From assembly GCF_013343215.1 (NCBI RefSeq), contig NZ_CP039143.1:620001-684000 (forward strand): a DNA stretch of 64,000 nt, given 5' to 3'. Source of the stretch: Acinetobacter sp. 10FS3-1. GTDB lineage: Bacteria; Pseudomonadota; Gammaproteobacteria; Pseudomonadales; Moraxellaceae. The stretch's first letter is position 1. Every line of letters starts with the position of its first letter. The translations under genes and the position numbers were made by a program. Below, piece after piece: positions 1 to 8,269 of this stretch. The notes beneath the pieces are model-generated. The model had not been told where the DNA came from and did not search any database. It saw only the letters and a list, made by a program, of their open reading frames with translations.

Positions 1-525
1 TAAATCAGAACCTGCATGAGATTCGGTCAGACACATGGTTCCTGTCCACTCACCTGAAACCAGTTTAGGCAGATAGGTATTCTTTTGTTCGTCTGAACCA
101 TGGTGTTCCAGAGTACGGACCGCACCGTGAGACAGGCCAGGGTACATGCCCCATGCCCAGTTCGCTGTACCGACCATTTCAGAAATACTGATACCCAGGG
201 AGTTTGGCAAGCCTTGGCCGCCATATTGTTCTTCGGCAGAAAGAGAAGGGAAGCCTAACTCGATATATTTTTGATACGCTTCTTTAAAACCGGTCGGGGT
301 CGTTACTACACCGTCGTTCCAGCTACAGCCTTCGCGGTCACCCACTTGGTTTAAAGGTGATAATTCATTTTCACAGAAGTCAGCCGCAGCTTCTAAATAC
401 TGATCAACCAACTCACGGCTTACGTTGTCCTGGAATGCTGGAAGTTTTGCATAGTGTTCTTCAGCATTTAATAGTTCATGCAATACGAACTGCATATCAC
501 GTAAAGGCGCTTTGTATTGTGGCAT
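1..525 (-). CDS. Acyl-CoA dehydrogenase, N-terminal part (runs off the left edge)
   Basis: The minus strand stays open from an ATG at 525 to base 1, giving the first 175 residues. The protein begins MPQYKAPLRDM and carries the acyl-CoA dehydrogenase N-terminal helical domain, including a GGQGLPNSLG segment and the TMCLTESHAGSDL motif that normally lies next to the FAD and substrate pocket. These enzymes oxidise acyl-CoA to enoyl-CoA with FAD and act in fatty-acid beta-oxidation in the cytoplasm. The N-terminus resembles the roughly 600-residue bacterial acyl-CoA dehydrogenases with an extra C-terminal domain, but the rest of the gene is outside the window, so the subfamily and substrate chain length are inferred. 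Nothing looks broken in the part that is visible. Confidence 0.85.
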   Translation of the reverse strand, partial: MPQYKAPLRDMQFVLHELLNAEEHYAKLPAFQDNVSRELVDQYLEAAADFCENELSPLNQVGDREGCSWNDGVVTTPTGFKEAYQKYIELGFPSLSAEEQYGGQGLPNSLGISISEMVGTANWAWGMYPGLSHGAVRTLEHHGSDEQKNTYLPKLVSGEWTGTMCLTESHAGSDL

Positions 526-783
526 ATCGGTTTCCTCAATACTGGTTTAACCAGCGTTATAATCCTAAATTAAATACAACGTATCTTCATTGACACGTAT
601 CGGCATGAGTCTAATCCTGCAACATCTTCCCTCGCGGTACAAGCATTTCAAGGGAATTTCTTGGTGACTGTAAAGTCAAAGATTAGTATATATCAATGAT
701 CAAAAGTATTGAGGGTAAAGACTTTTTGTAAGTTTTTATGAGGCAGGAAAGGTCAACGCATAATAATGCCAGCCAATAAAAAA
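526..783. other. Intergenic region upstream of the acyl-CoA dehydrogenase
   Basis: About 260 bases without a convincing gene. The part next to 525 should hold the promoter and leader of the acyl-CoA dehydrogenase gene. I see no clear operator or small gene. Confidence 0.4.
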
Positions 784-798
784 GCACCCGGAGGTGCC
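777..798 (-). terminator. Intrinsic terminator of the His-rich lipoprotein gene
   Basis: GCACC (784-788) pairs with GGTGC (793-797) around a CGGA loop. On the minus strand the stem is followed by a run of T (A run at 777-783). It sits just after the stop codon at 818. Confidence 0.75.
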
Positions 799-817
799 TG
801 ATTAGTGAATCATGTTT

Positions 818-1450
818 TTATTGAGATGCAGCCGTTGCTACAGGTGCTTTGGGTTGAAAGCGCACCATACACTGACCATTAATGGTTTGGTCAGCGATTT
901 TAACCTGTACCGCCTTGCCTGGGGCTTGGCCCTGACAGGCCCGAGCAAAAGCAGTCTGTAAAGCCTGGCGTTCTGCCAGATATTGATCGTACTGTTTGAC
1001 CAGTTCGGCACGTTTTGTATCGGTTAATACGTCAGCGCCGTTCATACCGCCACGGAAATTCCCCTGCATCGGGCGGTGTTCACCGCGCATACCACGGAAT
1101 TCACCACGTTGTTTCATCTCTTTGCGGTCAGCCTTAAAAAAGATATTACACTGGCCTTCAATAGTTTTATCGCCGGCTTTCACTTGTACTGTGCTGCCAA
1201 TGGTCTTACCCTCACAAGCCTGCTGCATCTGTTTGCCCAGCTGCATCCGTTCGGTGCGCATGGCCTGGTAGTGTTCGCGCTGCTCAGGAGAAAGCTGATG
1301 GGCTTTTTTAGCTGCATGATGCTCATGATGTTTCATCATGTGTGGATGTTCTTTGCTGTCTGGCACCTGGCTGGTCGATTGACAGGCGCTGAGTAAGCTC
1401 ATAGACACAATGCTGGCACCGATTAAACCTACTTTTGTCATTGCTTTCAT
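818..1450 (-). CDS. Histidine-rich lipoprotein with two copies of a Cys-x21-Cys module
   Basis: I do not recognise a named family. Translation from the ATG at 1450 gives 210 residues with a lipoprotein signal, a hydrophobic stretch ending LLSAC with the lipidated Cys at 23. A longer reading from 1522 would put 24 unlikely residues before this signal. Residues 33-51 are rich in His and Met (eight His). A helical segment, LSPEQREHYQAMR, follows and is reminiscent of Spy/CpxP-like periplasmic proteins. Two similar modules are visible at 78-101 and 171-194: each starts AC.G, contains VQVK and ends GQC, with the Cys pair 22 residues apart. The gene is divergent from the BaeS/BaeR-type system at 1588, as stress-induced periplasmic proteins often are from their regulators. 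A metal-binding or envelope-stress role is inference. Confidence 0.75.
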   Translation of the reverse strand: MKAMTKVGLIGASIVSMSLLSACQSTSQVPDSKEHPHMMKHHEHHAAKKAHQLSPEQREHYQAMRTERMQLGKQMQQACEGKTIGSTVQVKAGDKTIEGQCNIFFKADRKEMKQRGEFRGMRGEHRPMQGNFRGGMNGADVLTDTKRAELVKQYDQYLAERQALQTAFARACQGQAPGKAVQVKIADQTINGQCMVRFQPKAPVATAASQ

Positions 1451-1587
1451 CTCGCTACCCCATTTATTAGAAGCTGATTTTTTAGAATGTTTAAAGATTA
1501 AATAATAAAGATGAAGAAACAATGGAGGGTTTTTTAATCCCGTGTTCGTTACAATGATGAATACAGAAGAAAAATCGAGTTCTTGCT
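1451..1587. promoter_or_regulatory. Divergent intergenic region between the lipoprotein gene and baeS
   Basis: 137 bases between two divergent starts must contain both promoters. I could not pick out a clear BaeR-type or Cpx-type box by eye, so any shared regulation is inferred only from the arrangement. Confidence 0.4.
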
Positions 1588-3246
1588 TTGAAAATTCGTC
1601 GTATTCCGATTGCCTTACGCCTGTTTTTAACTGTGCTGTTGACGACGCTGCTCATCACGACGGTGAGTCTGGGCGTATTGCATCTGAATATGCAACGGAA
1701 CTTCACCCGCTATGTGGCGGATGTGGAAATGCAGAAACTGGATCATGTGATTGAAAACCTTGCAGACGTTTATATGGTTTATCAGGACTGGGGCAATGCC
1801 ATTCAGGCACAGATTCTGCAAATTGAAGGGGAAGCAGCGCCAGATGATTATGACCGCTTATCACGCTGGTGGTTACGTCGCCAATATGATATTGCCTTGC
1901 AGCAGCGTTATTTTCAGGAACAGACTCTGGCCAGTGTTACGCCGTCCAGTATGGTTGAGCCCAGCTTGGCACCGCGACCCGTCAATCAGGAAGAATTGCG
2001 CATACTGGCCTCAAATATGCCTTCTCAATTTCAGCCCTTTGAAGGTTTGAGATTTCCACTTAGCTCGAATCAAGGCGCGTTCCGAACCGATCATAAAAAT
2101 AAGGGGGAGCAATCGGCAGGGCGGCCAGCAGGCAAGAAACAGTTCATTCAAATGCCGGACCGTCTGGGACTCAGTTCGCGTCTGTCTCTTTATGATGCAA
2201 AGCGCCGTTTTGTGGTGGGAGAAGCTTCAGATGAGCAGATTTCCTATCGTCCGATTATGGTAAATAAGCAGATTGTAGGTTATTTGGGCTTAAAGCCGGT
2301 TTTAGATCAGGATGATGCTTTAAGTATTAATTTCTTTAGTAATCAGAAGCGTTACCTATTTTTGGTTTATGGTTTAAGTATTCTTGCCAGTCTGATTGCA
2401 GCGTTGTTGTTGGCGACTTATTTTAAAAAACCGATCCAGCGTTTACTTAATGGTACCCGTGAACTGACCCGAGGTAATTATCAGCATCAGGTCAAAGTAA
2501 AACGTAATGATGAACTCGGTGATTTATCCAGTGAATTGAACCAGTTAGCAGTGATTCTGGATCAGCATGAAACATCGCGCCGTCAATGGGTGGCAGATAC
2601 CTCGCATGAGCTGAAAACACCGCTTGCGGTCTTGCAGGCTCAGATTGAAGCCATGCAGGATGGAATCCGTAAACCAACACCGGAACATTTTGCCTCGATG
2701 CTAGGTCAGGTGACGAGCCTGAAAAAGCTGACTCAAGATCTGGCTGCTCTGGCACAGGCTGATTCACAGCAGTTGCAATTTTATTGTGCCACGGTCAATC
2801 CTTGGGAAGTGGTACAGCAGGAACTGATGAGCTTCCAGCCAAAATTTGAACAGGCGAAGCTGAGTGTGACTGTCGAAGGCGAGGGGGCAGAACTGGAACT
2901 GGATTTGGATCGCTTTAAACAGATTGTGGGCAATCTGCTCAGTAACAGTATTCGCTATACTGAAGCCGGTGGGCAGGTGCATATCCATACGGAGCATGAT
3001 GACAGCTCGTGGACTTTATATATTGATGACAGTCCATTTGGTTTGACAGATGAGCAACTGGCCCGGATTGGAGAGCGTTTCTATCGGGTTGATGATTCGC
3101 GTACCCGGGCCACTGGCGGAACAGGGCTCGGTCTGGCGCTATCATGTAAAATTACTCAAGCAATGGGCGGCAGCCTTAGCTTTGCACATTCACCGCTGGG
3201 TGGTTTGCGCTGCAAGCTCAGCTTTCCTAAACAAATGAAATCTTAA
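1588..3246 (+). CDS. baeS: Sensor histidine kinase, BaeS type
   Basis: Inner-membrane sensor kinase of 552 residues. Order of parts: membrane segment about 9-31, a long periplasmic sensor region to about 250, a second membrane segment about 254-275, a HAMP linker about 276-330, the dimerisation/phosphoacceptor domain with His340 in SHELKTP, and the ATP-binding domain with N-box NLLSNS and G2 box GGTGLGL. The G1 box reads DSPFG rather than DxGxG; as I recall, E. coli BaeS has a similar DSAPG, which supports the subfamily. Translation appears to start at TTG 1588, because an in-frame stop lies at 1558-1560 and no ATG precedes the first membrane segment. The regulator gene follows after 13 bases. 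In A. baumannii BaeSR controls efflux pumps such as AdeABC; the symbol is by resemblance. Confidence 0.75.
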   Translation: MKIRRIPIALRLFLTVLLTTLLITTVSLGVLHLNMQRNFTRYVADVEMQKLDHVIENLADVYMVYQDWGNAIQAQILQIEGEAAPDDYDRLSRWWLRRQYDIALQQRYFQEQTLASVTPSSMVEPSLAPRPVNQEELRILASNMPSQFQPFEGLRFPLSSNQGAFRTDHKNKGEQSAGRPAGKKQFIQMPDRLGLSSRLSLYDAKRRFVVGEASDEQISYRPIMVNKQIVGYLGLKPVLDQDDALSINFFSNQKRYLFLVYGLSILASLIAALLLATYFKKPIQRLLNGTRELTRGNYQHQVKVKRNDELGDLSSELNQLAVILDQHETSRRQWVADTSHELKTPLAVLQAQIEAMQDGIRKPTPEHFASMLGQVTSLKKLTQDLAALAQADSQQLQFYCATVNPWEVVQQELMSFQPKFEQAKLSVTVEGEGAELELDLDRFKQIVGNLLSNSIRYTEAGGQVHIHTEHDDSSWTLYIDDSPFGLTDEQLARIGERFYRVDDSRTRATGGTGLGLALSCKITQAMGGSLSFAHSPLGGLRCKLSFPKQMKS

Positions 3247-3259
3247 AGGAAATAAATTC

Positions 3260-3946
3260 ATGAAACATATCATGCTGGTTGAAGATGAAATCGAACTTGC
3301 ACAGCTGGTGCGAGACTATCTGGAAGCTGCTGGTTTTGAGGTCAGTATGTTTCATGATGGGCAGGAAGCATATAACAGTTTTATCCAGCGTAAACCCCAT
3401 CTGATGATTCTGGATCTGATGGTGCCGCGTATGGATGGCCTGACGATTTGTCGTAAGGTGCGTGAGCAATCGGATCTGCCTATTATTATGGTGACCGCGC
3501 GGACTGAAGAAATTGACCGGGTACTGGGCCTGAATATGGGCGCAGATGACTATATCTGTAAACCGTTTAGCCCGAAAGAACTCGTGGCGCGTGTACAGGC
3601 TGTACTTCGCCGTCTGGACCGTAAGGCGGAGCCGGAAAGTAATGACCTGTTCCGTATGGATAAGTCACAGCAGCGTATCTGGTATCAGCAAAAAGCCTTG
3701 AATCTGACCCCAACCGAGTTTCGTTTACTGGAACTGTTCCTGGAACATGTCGGTCAGGTCTATTCACGCGCACAGTTGCTGGATCATATTAATCCGGACA
3801 GTTTTGATGTCGCAGACCGGGTGATTGACAGTCATATCAAAAACCTGCGCCGTAAAATTTCGGATGCTGCGGAAACCGGTAACCGTCATGAGTGGATTCA
3901 GGCGGTGTACGGGGTGGGTTACCGTTTTGAATATCCTGAGGACTAA
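3260..3946 (+). CDS. baeR: OmpR-family response regulator, BaeR type
   Basis: Cytoplasmic DNA-binding response regulator of 228 residues. The receiver domain (about 1-118) has the acidic pair in VEDE near residue 9, the phosphorylated Asp52 in LDLMVPRMDG, Thr in VTART and Lys in CKPFSP. The C-terminal winged helix (about 130-226) has the typical LTPTEFRLLELF and VYGVGYRFE segments. The ribosome site AAGGAAATAAATTC precedes the ATG at 3260. It forms a two-gene operon with the kinase, separated by only 13 bases, and is closed by a terminator at 3967. It should be phosphorylated by the kinase and activate envelope-stress or efflux genes, possibly the divergent lipoprotein at 818-1450; the last point is inference. 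Confidence 0.85.
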   Translation: MKHIMLVEDEIELAQLVRDYLEAAGFEVSMFHDGQEAYNSFIQRKPHLMILDLMVPRMDGLTICRKVREQSDLPIIMVTARTEEIDRVLGLNMGADDYICKPFSPKELVARVQAVLRRLDRKAEPESNDLFRMDKSQQRIWYQQKALNLTPTEFRLLELFLEHVGQVYSRAQLLDHINPDSFDVADRVIDSHIKNLRRKISDAAETGNRHEWIQAVYGVGYRFEYPED

Positions 3947-3966
3947 TTTTCAAGCCTGTTAAAGAA

Positions 3967-3997
3967 AAGCGAATAGACTGGGGGTATTCGCTTTTTT
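3967..3997 (+). terminator. Terminator of the baeSR operon
   Basis: AAGCGAATA pairs with TATTCGCTT around a GACTGGGGG loop and runs into TTTT. Confidence 0.85.
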
Positions 3998-4028
3998 ATG
4001 ATGAGCAGAAAAAAGTTGAGATGCATTG

Positions 4029-4535
4029 ATGACCCTCATAATCCGACTAGAACAGGCTGAAGATATTCAAAAGATTGCAGAGCTGACTCAGGCGGCCTTT
4101 GAACATGTAGAGTATTCAAGCCACACTGAACATTTTATTGTGAATACACTGCGTAAAAGAAATAAGCTCACTGTTTCATTGGTCGCCACAGATGATTGTC
4201 AAATTGTGGGACATGTGGCGATTTCGCCTGTACGATTATCCTCAGGAGATCAGGGCTGGTATGGCTTAGGCCCAATTTCAGTTGTACCATCTCGTCAAGG
4301 CTTCGGTATTGGCTCAGCATTGATAAATGCGGCTTTGAAGCAATTAAAAACCCGCAATGCTCAAGGATGTGTGCTATTGGGTGATCCAGCGTATTATGCA
4401 CATTTTGGATTTAAAGCGATTAAAGATTTGAGGTTGGCAGATGTGCCAGCCGAATATTTTCAGGCGATCAGTTTTATTGGGTATTTTCCACAAGGGGAGG
4501 TATTCTATGACGAAGCATTTAATGCTACACAATAA
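4029..4535 (+). CDS. GNAT-family N-acetyltransferase (YhbS-like)
   Basis: A 168-residue acetyltransferase of the GNAT fold, transferring an acetyl group from acetyl-CoA to an amine. The acetyl-CoA-binding motif A is clear around residues 85-105: GPISVVPSRQGFGIGSALI, with the QGFGIG loop that grips the pyrophosphate. The later GDPAYYAHFGF segment is typical of the YhbS group. The substrate cannot be read from the sequence. The ATG at 4029 is preferred over the overlapping TTG at 4026. The gene stands alone, after the baeSR terminator and before a converging SelO gene. Confidence 0.8.
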   Translation: MTLIIRLEQAEDIQKIAELTQAAFEHVEYSSHTEHFIVNTLRKRNKLTVSLVATDDCQIVGHVAISPVRLSSGDQGWYGLGPISVVPSRQGFGIGSALINAALKQLKTRNAQGCVLLGDPAYYAHFGFKAIKDLRLADVPAEYFQAISFIGYFPQGEVFYDEAFNATQ

Positions 4536-4842
4536 GTATCAATTGAGTTTGACTATGTCCTTTCGGTCTTTTTTTGCTCCATAGCGCTGGCATACGACGC
4601 TTTGCTCATCTGTAAGTTCCTTTAAAATGGTTTTTCCATGCTTTATGGCACTATTACATGAGCAGTTGCTCAATACCATTCACGAGTTAATAGAATGGTT
4701 TTATTGTTCCAATCTCATTTTCTACTTAAAGACACGGTGGTTTTTAGGCAAGTGTACGTCAGTCATTCGCTAGAAATAAATCAAAAAAAGCTGTGGGGGA
4801 TTGCTTAAATTATCCACAGCTTTGAGTTGGGTTGTGAAGAAA
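4536..4842. other. Intergenic region between convergent genes
   Basis: About 300 bases without a supportable gene. It ends in the selO terminator. A perfect DnaA-box sequence TTATCCACA (4810-4818) lies in that terminator's stem and is probably incidental. Confidence 0.4.
4783..4823 (-). terminator. Terminator of selO
   Basis: AAAGCTGTGG (4787-4796) pairs with CCACAGCTTT (4814-4823). On the minus strand the stem is followed by T7. Confidence 0.8.
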
Positions 4843-6288
4843 TTATGATGAACAGCTGACCATGACTTCTGGTACATCGCTTGGTAAGGGAGCTAAATCT
4901 TCAGCTTGTTCTAGGTCTCGCTGTTTTAAATAAGGCTGGCTTAAAAGTTTAAATAGCCGATCGACTTCGGAAAAGTCATCCCGCCCCGCCAGTTCAATGG
5001 CTTTCTGTGCCATATGGTTACGCAGAATATAATGCGGATTGGCCAGCGCCATTGCACCATCCAATTCTGCAAGGTTTTGATGTTCACGGATCGTGTTATA
5101 TAGACTTAAAAAGCTTTCAAATTGACGGCGATCCAGACAATCATCCTTGATCGCGTCATATTCCCTATTTTGCAGGCGAAGGAAGCTTTGGGTGTAATCC
5201 AGTTGCTCACTTTGCAAAATTCGTAAAAATGCCATGGCACAGTCAAAGCTGTCTTTATGAAAACGAGGCAGGCCCATTTTCTGGTTTAAGCCATTCCGAT
5301 AATGTTCAAGGAAGGTCGGTTCATAATGTTCCAGACATTCGGCCAGATCCTGTTTCCATTGTTCTTTGTCATAATTTTCAGGACACAGCGCAACCAGATT
5401 ATTCAGCCACATCCACAGATTCCAGTGGCCAATGCTTGGCTGTTGCTGATAGGTATAACGGCCCTGATAATCTGAATGGTTGTTAATCCAGTTAGGGCGG
5501 AAACGCTCCATAAACCCATATGGACCAAAGTCCAGGGTGGAACCGGTAATATTCAGGTTATCGGTGTTCATTACTCCATGTGCGAATCCAAGCAGTTGCC
5601 ATTGGGCAATCATTAGAGCCGTACGCTGGATAACCTGGCTGACAAAAGCCAGAATCGGTTGTTCAGCTTGCAGACATTCAGGATAATGCCATTCGATACA
5701 TTTCTGGGTAAATTCAGGCAGTAACTCAGGCTGATATTGATTGATCCATTCGAAATGCCCGAAACGGATATGGCAATCTGAAGTCCGCAGTAACATGGCA
5801 CCAGGCTCCAGTTTTTCCCGCTGTACGCCTTGAGCCGAAGAGGTAAAACCGACGGCATTACTCGATGCAACCCCTAAACAATTTAAAGCATGTCCTGCCA
5901 GATATTCCCGAATCACTGAACGCAGTACAGCGCGGCCATCTCCCATACGTGAATAAGGAGTGGCTCCTGCTCCCTTTAAATGCAGGTCAATGGTCTGGCC
6001 CTGCTGATCTAAAATCTGTGCGATCAGCAAACCTCGTCCATCGCCTAACTGTCCGGCCCACTGGCCGAACTGGTGTCCTGCATAGACCATGGCCAAGGGT
6101 TCAAATTCGGCAAAAGTTTTTTGACCACTACAAATCTCGACCCATTGTGCTTTATCCTCTTCAGACCATTGCAACTGTTCTGCGAGTGCAGCATTAAAAT
6201 GTCCTGCTTTGGCACCTTTAAGTGGTAAAGGCATTTGCTGGTGATAGAGACGGGCAGGGAGCTGAGGATAACGGGAATTAAAATGCAT
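4843..6288 (-). CDS. selO: Protein adenylyltransferase SelO (YdiU family)
   Basis: SelO is a pseudokinase-fold enzyme that transfers AMP from ATP to Ser, Thr or Tyr of target proteins and is linked to redox stress. The family signatures are clear: MVYAGHQFGQWAGQLGDGRG near the N-terminus, GAGATPYSRMGDGRAVLRS for nucleotide binding, HGVMNTDN as the catalytic-loop region, and DFGPYGF as the DFG-like metal site. The protein ends SCSS, with a Cys third from the end, as I recall for bacterial members; vertebrate SelO has selenocysteine in this region. I start at ATG 6288 (MHFNSRYPQLP, 481 residues, near the usual length). The reading open from 6360 adds a hydrophobic tail without support. It is transcribed alone. 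Confidence 0.92.
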   Translation of the reverse strand: MHFNSRYPQLPARLYHQQMPLPLKGAKAGHFNAALAEQLQWSEEDKAQWVEICSGQKTFAEFEPLAMVYAGHQFGQWAGQLGDGRGLLIAQILDQQGQTIDLHLKGAGATPYSRMGDGRAVLRSVIREYLAGHALNCLGVASSNAVGFTSSAQGVQREKLEPGAMLLRTSDCHIRFGHFEWINQYQPELLPEFTQKCIEWHYPECLQAEQPILAFVSQVIQRTALMIAQWQLLGFAHGVMNTDNLNITGSTLDFGPYGFMERFRPNWINNHSDYQGRYTYQQQPSIGHWNLWMWLNNLVALCPENYDKEQWKQDLAECLEHYEPTFLEHYRNGLNQKMGLPRFHKDSFDCAMAFLRILQSEQLDYTQSFLRLQNREYDAIKDDCLDRRQFESFLSLYNTIREHQNLAELDGAMALANPHYILRNHMAQKAIELAGRDDFSEVDRLFKLLSQPYLKQRDLEQAEDLAPLPSDVPEVMVSCSS

Positions 6289-6631
6289 AAGGCACAGGAT
6301 AATGAAATAATTAAGATCAATATAACAAAGAACCCTGTTTAAAACTGTTGTAAAAAGCAAGTATGCGTAAGAGAAAGTTGAATCAAAAAAAGCTTCTTTG
6401 AAAGCTTGGAAGTGGGAAATGCTGCTCAGTGTAGAGTTGGTAAAACTTTTGTTTGAAAAGTTATGATATTAGGATCGGTTTTAAAAAGCTTGTCGAGAAT
6501 TACTGTAGACCCTCGCAATATTTAAAACTTACAGTTTTCCAGCTCTAAGCGCAAACCTGTAATGCGCATGCCATATTTGCCATACCCAGCTTAATTTAAA
6601 ATTCCAGGTTTAAAATCGGAGAATGATCCTT
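6289..6631. other. Intergenic region upstream of selO
   Basis: About 340 AT-rich bases. It should hold the selO promoter. I find no small gene, RNA or repeat I can defend. Confidence 0.4.
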
Positions 6632-6667
6632 AAAAAAAAACGAAGGAGCTTATTTCTAAACTCCTTC
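6632..6667 (-). terminator. Terminator of the desaturase gene
   Basis: GAAGGAG (6642-6648) pairs with CTCCTTC (6661-6667). On the minus strand the stem runs into T9 (A9 at 6632-6640). Confidence 0.85.
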
Positions 6668-6705
6668 ATTGAATTGTATCGCCCTAAACAGGACAGTTAA
6701 TAAAA

Positions 6706-7872
6706 TTACTGTGACACCGGCGCTTTCTTTAAATTACGCACCAACAGATTCAGGGTCTCACGATGGTGGGAAAGACGCTGTTCCACCAGCTGGAATTCAA
6801 CTTTCAGCTTGTCATCCATCTGGTGAATTTTCTCTGCCATAGCAGCCCTTTTGATCTGGATTTCCTGTTCTTTCAACTTGGCCCAGTCATTTAAGGTATG
6901 AGTAAATGCTTCATATTCCAGAGCAATTTTGCTTTTGACATTGGCCATGTCTTCAGTCACGTTATGACCATATACTGCCAGATCCTGCTCGGCATATTTG
7001 AACCGCATCGCCAGTTCTGCTTTTTTGATATTAAAACTCGGAATACGGCGCAGATTTTTTGCCAGTCCCAGTTTTGAACAGCTCCAGATCAGCCATTTGG
7101 TTGGATCATACTGCCACCATTTCACGCCATTACGGTAATCGTACTGGAAAATGTGATGATAGTTATGATAACCCTCACCCCAGGTCGCAATTGCCAGCCA
7201 GAAGTTGTCACGTGCCGTATTTTCATCAGTATATGGGCGTGAACCCCACATGTGGCACAGCGAGTTGATAAAGAACGTTACGTGATGGCTTAGAATCAAA
7301 CGCACCAGACCACCCAGTAGCAATACGCCCCAGACATCCCCCACAGCCCAGCCAATTGGCAGCAGGATGGCAGCATGGACTGCAATTACCAGAGGGACAT
7401 AATATTTGTGCTGGAACATCACCACTTTATCATTCAGCAAATCAGGTGCGTTTTTATAGTTCGGTTCCGCGGCAGGATAATCACGAAGCATCCAGCCTAG
7501 GTGTGCATACCAGAAACCGTTGTTAATAGAATAGGGATCTTTTTCCACATCATCTACATGGCGGTGATGGGTACGATGACCAGAACCCCAGTACAAAATA
7601 CTGTTCTGTACGGCAAAGGTTCCCATAATCATCAGAATGATTTTTAAAGGCAAGGTGGCCTCATAAGCACGATGTGCCCAAAGACGATGGTATCCCGCTG
7701 TAATACCCAGGCTACTCACGCCCAGTAGAACAAACATGCTGATCCAAGCGGCAAGGCTGAAATCATGGTGATACGCATATAAGGGAATTGCGATCACAGC
7801 GACAATGGGCAAAACCACCAAAGCAAAGACTGCGACCCAATTAATTGGGGCTTGAGGTAGGGGAGCATTCAT
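6706..7872 (-). CDS. Membrane fatty acyl-CoA delta-9-type desaturase with a coiled-coil tail
   Basis: Integral-membrane di-iron desaturase that puts a cis double bond into acyl chains to adjust membrane fluidity. The three histidine clusters are present: HRLWAH, HRTHHRH and HNYHH, between four predicted membrane segments in the first 250 residues. Residues from about 290 to 388 form a charged, heptad-like helical extension (KKAELAMRFKYAEQD onward) that plain desaturases do not need. I use the ATG at 7872. In-frame TTG (7878) and GTG (7884) codons lie just upstream, and an AGGAG at about 7885-7889 is better spaced for the TTG, so the true start may be a few codons earlier. An inverted repeat at 7991 may be its operator. 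Confidence 0.88.
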   Translation of the reverse strand: MNAPLPQAPINWVAVFALVVLPIVAVIAIPLYAYHHDFSLAAWISMFVLLGVSSLGITAGYHRLWAHRAYEATLPLKIILMIMGTFAVQNSILYWGSGHRTHHRHVDDVEKDPYSINNGFWYAHLGWMLRDYPAAEPNYKNAPDLLNDKVVMFQHKYYVPLVIAVHAAILLPIGWAVGDVWGVLLLGGLVRLILSHHVTFFINSLCHMWGSRPYTDENTARDNFWLAIATWGEGYHNYHHIFQYDYRNGVKWWQYDPTKWLIWSCSKLGLAKNLRRIPSFNIKKAELAMRFKYAEQDLAVYGHNVTEDMANVKSKIALEYEAFTHTLNDWAKLKEQEIQIKRAAMAEKIHQMDDKLKVEFQLVEQRLSHHRETLNLLVRNLKKAPVSQ

Positions 7873-7990
7873 CTCCAACAGCACTCCTGGAACCTGGGAA
7901 GGTATAACAAAAAGCAGAGACTACTGCCTGATTTAACAGCAGCAAACTGGGTCATCTTAGCATGCCCCCTGAACCATCACTAGCATTATT

Positions 7991-8007
7991 GTACAATTGT
8001 ATTGTAC
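7991..8007. promoter_or_regulatory. Inverted repeat, candidate operator upstream of the desaturase
   Basis: GTACAAT and ATTGTAC form perfect 7-base arms around TGT, 119 bases upstream of the desaturase start. The size fits a TetR-type operator such as those used by fatty-acid regulators. No regulator gene is adjacent, so the role is inference. Confidence 0.45.
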
Positions 8008-8269
8008 TGGCCGGTAACAGGATAATGAGGGTCTTGCAGGTGGTTTTTCTCGTCAGAAGTGCATCTTGTTTTAGATTAAGTATATAATATTTATCAATAT
8101 TATTAATCTGTCTATGGGGTTAAAACACTTTAAGTGAATGTTGGCTTTTGATCCTGAATTCACAGATATAAAACAGGGGGAAAAGAAAATATAACCCGAT
8201 TTTTGGAAATTTTTATTCTAAAAAATAAGATGGATAAGCCTGAATCAAAAAGCAGCGTAATATTACACT
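8008..8269. other. Intergenic region between the desaturase and the phosphodiesterase gene
   Basis: About 260 AT-rich bases with no supportable gene. Confidence 0.4.

Noticed and set aside
4810..4818. A perfect DnaA box TTATCCACA as a replication site
   Set aside because: It is single and falls in the stem of the selO terminator, with no other boxes nearby.
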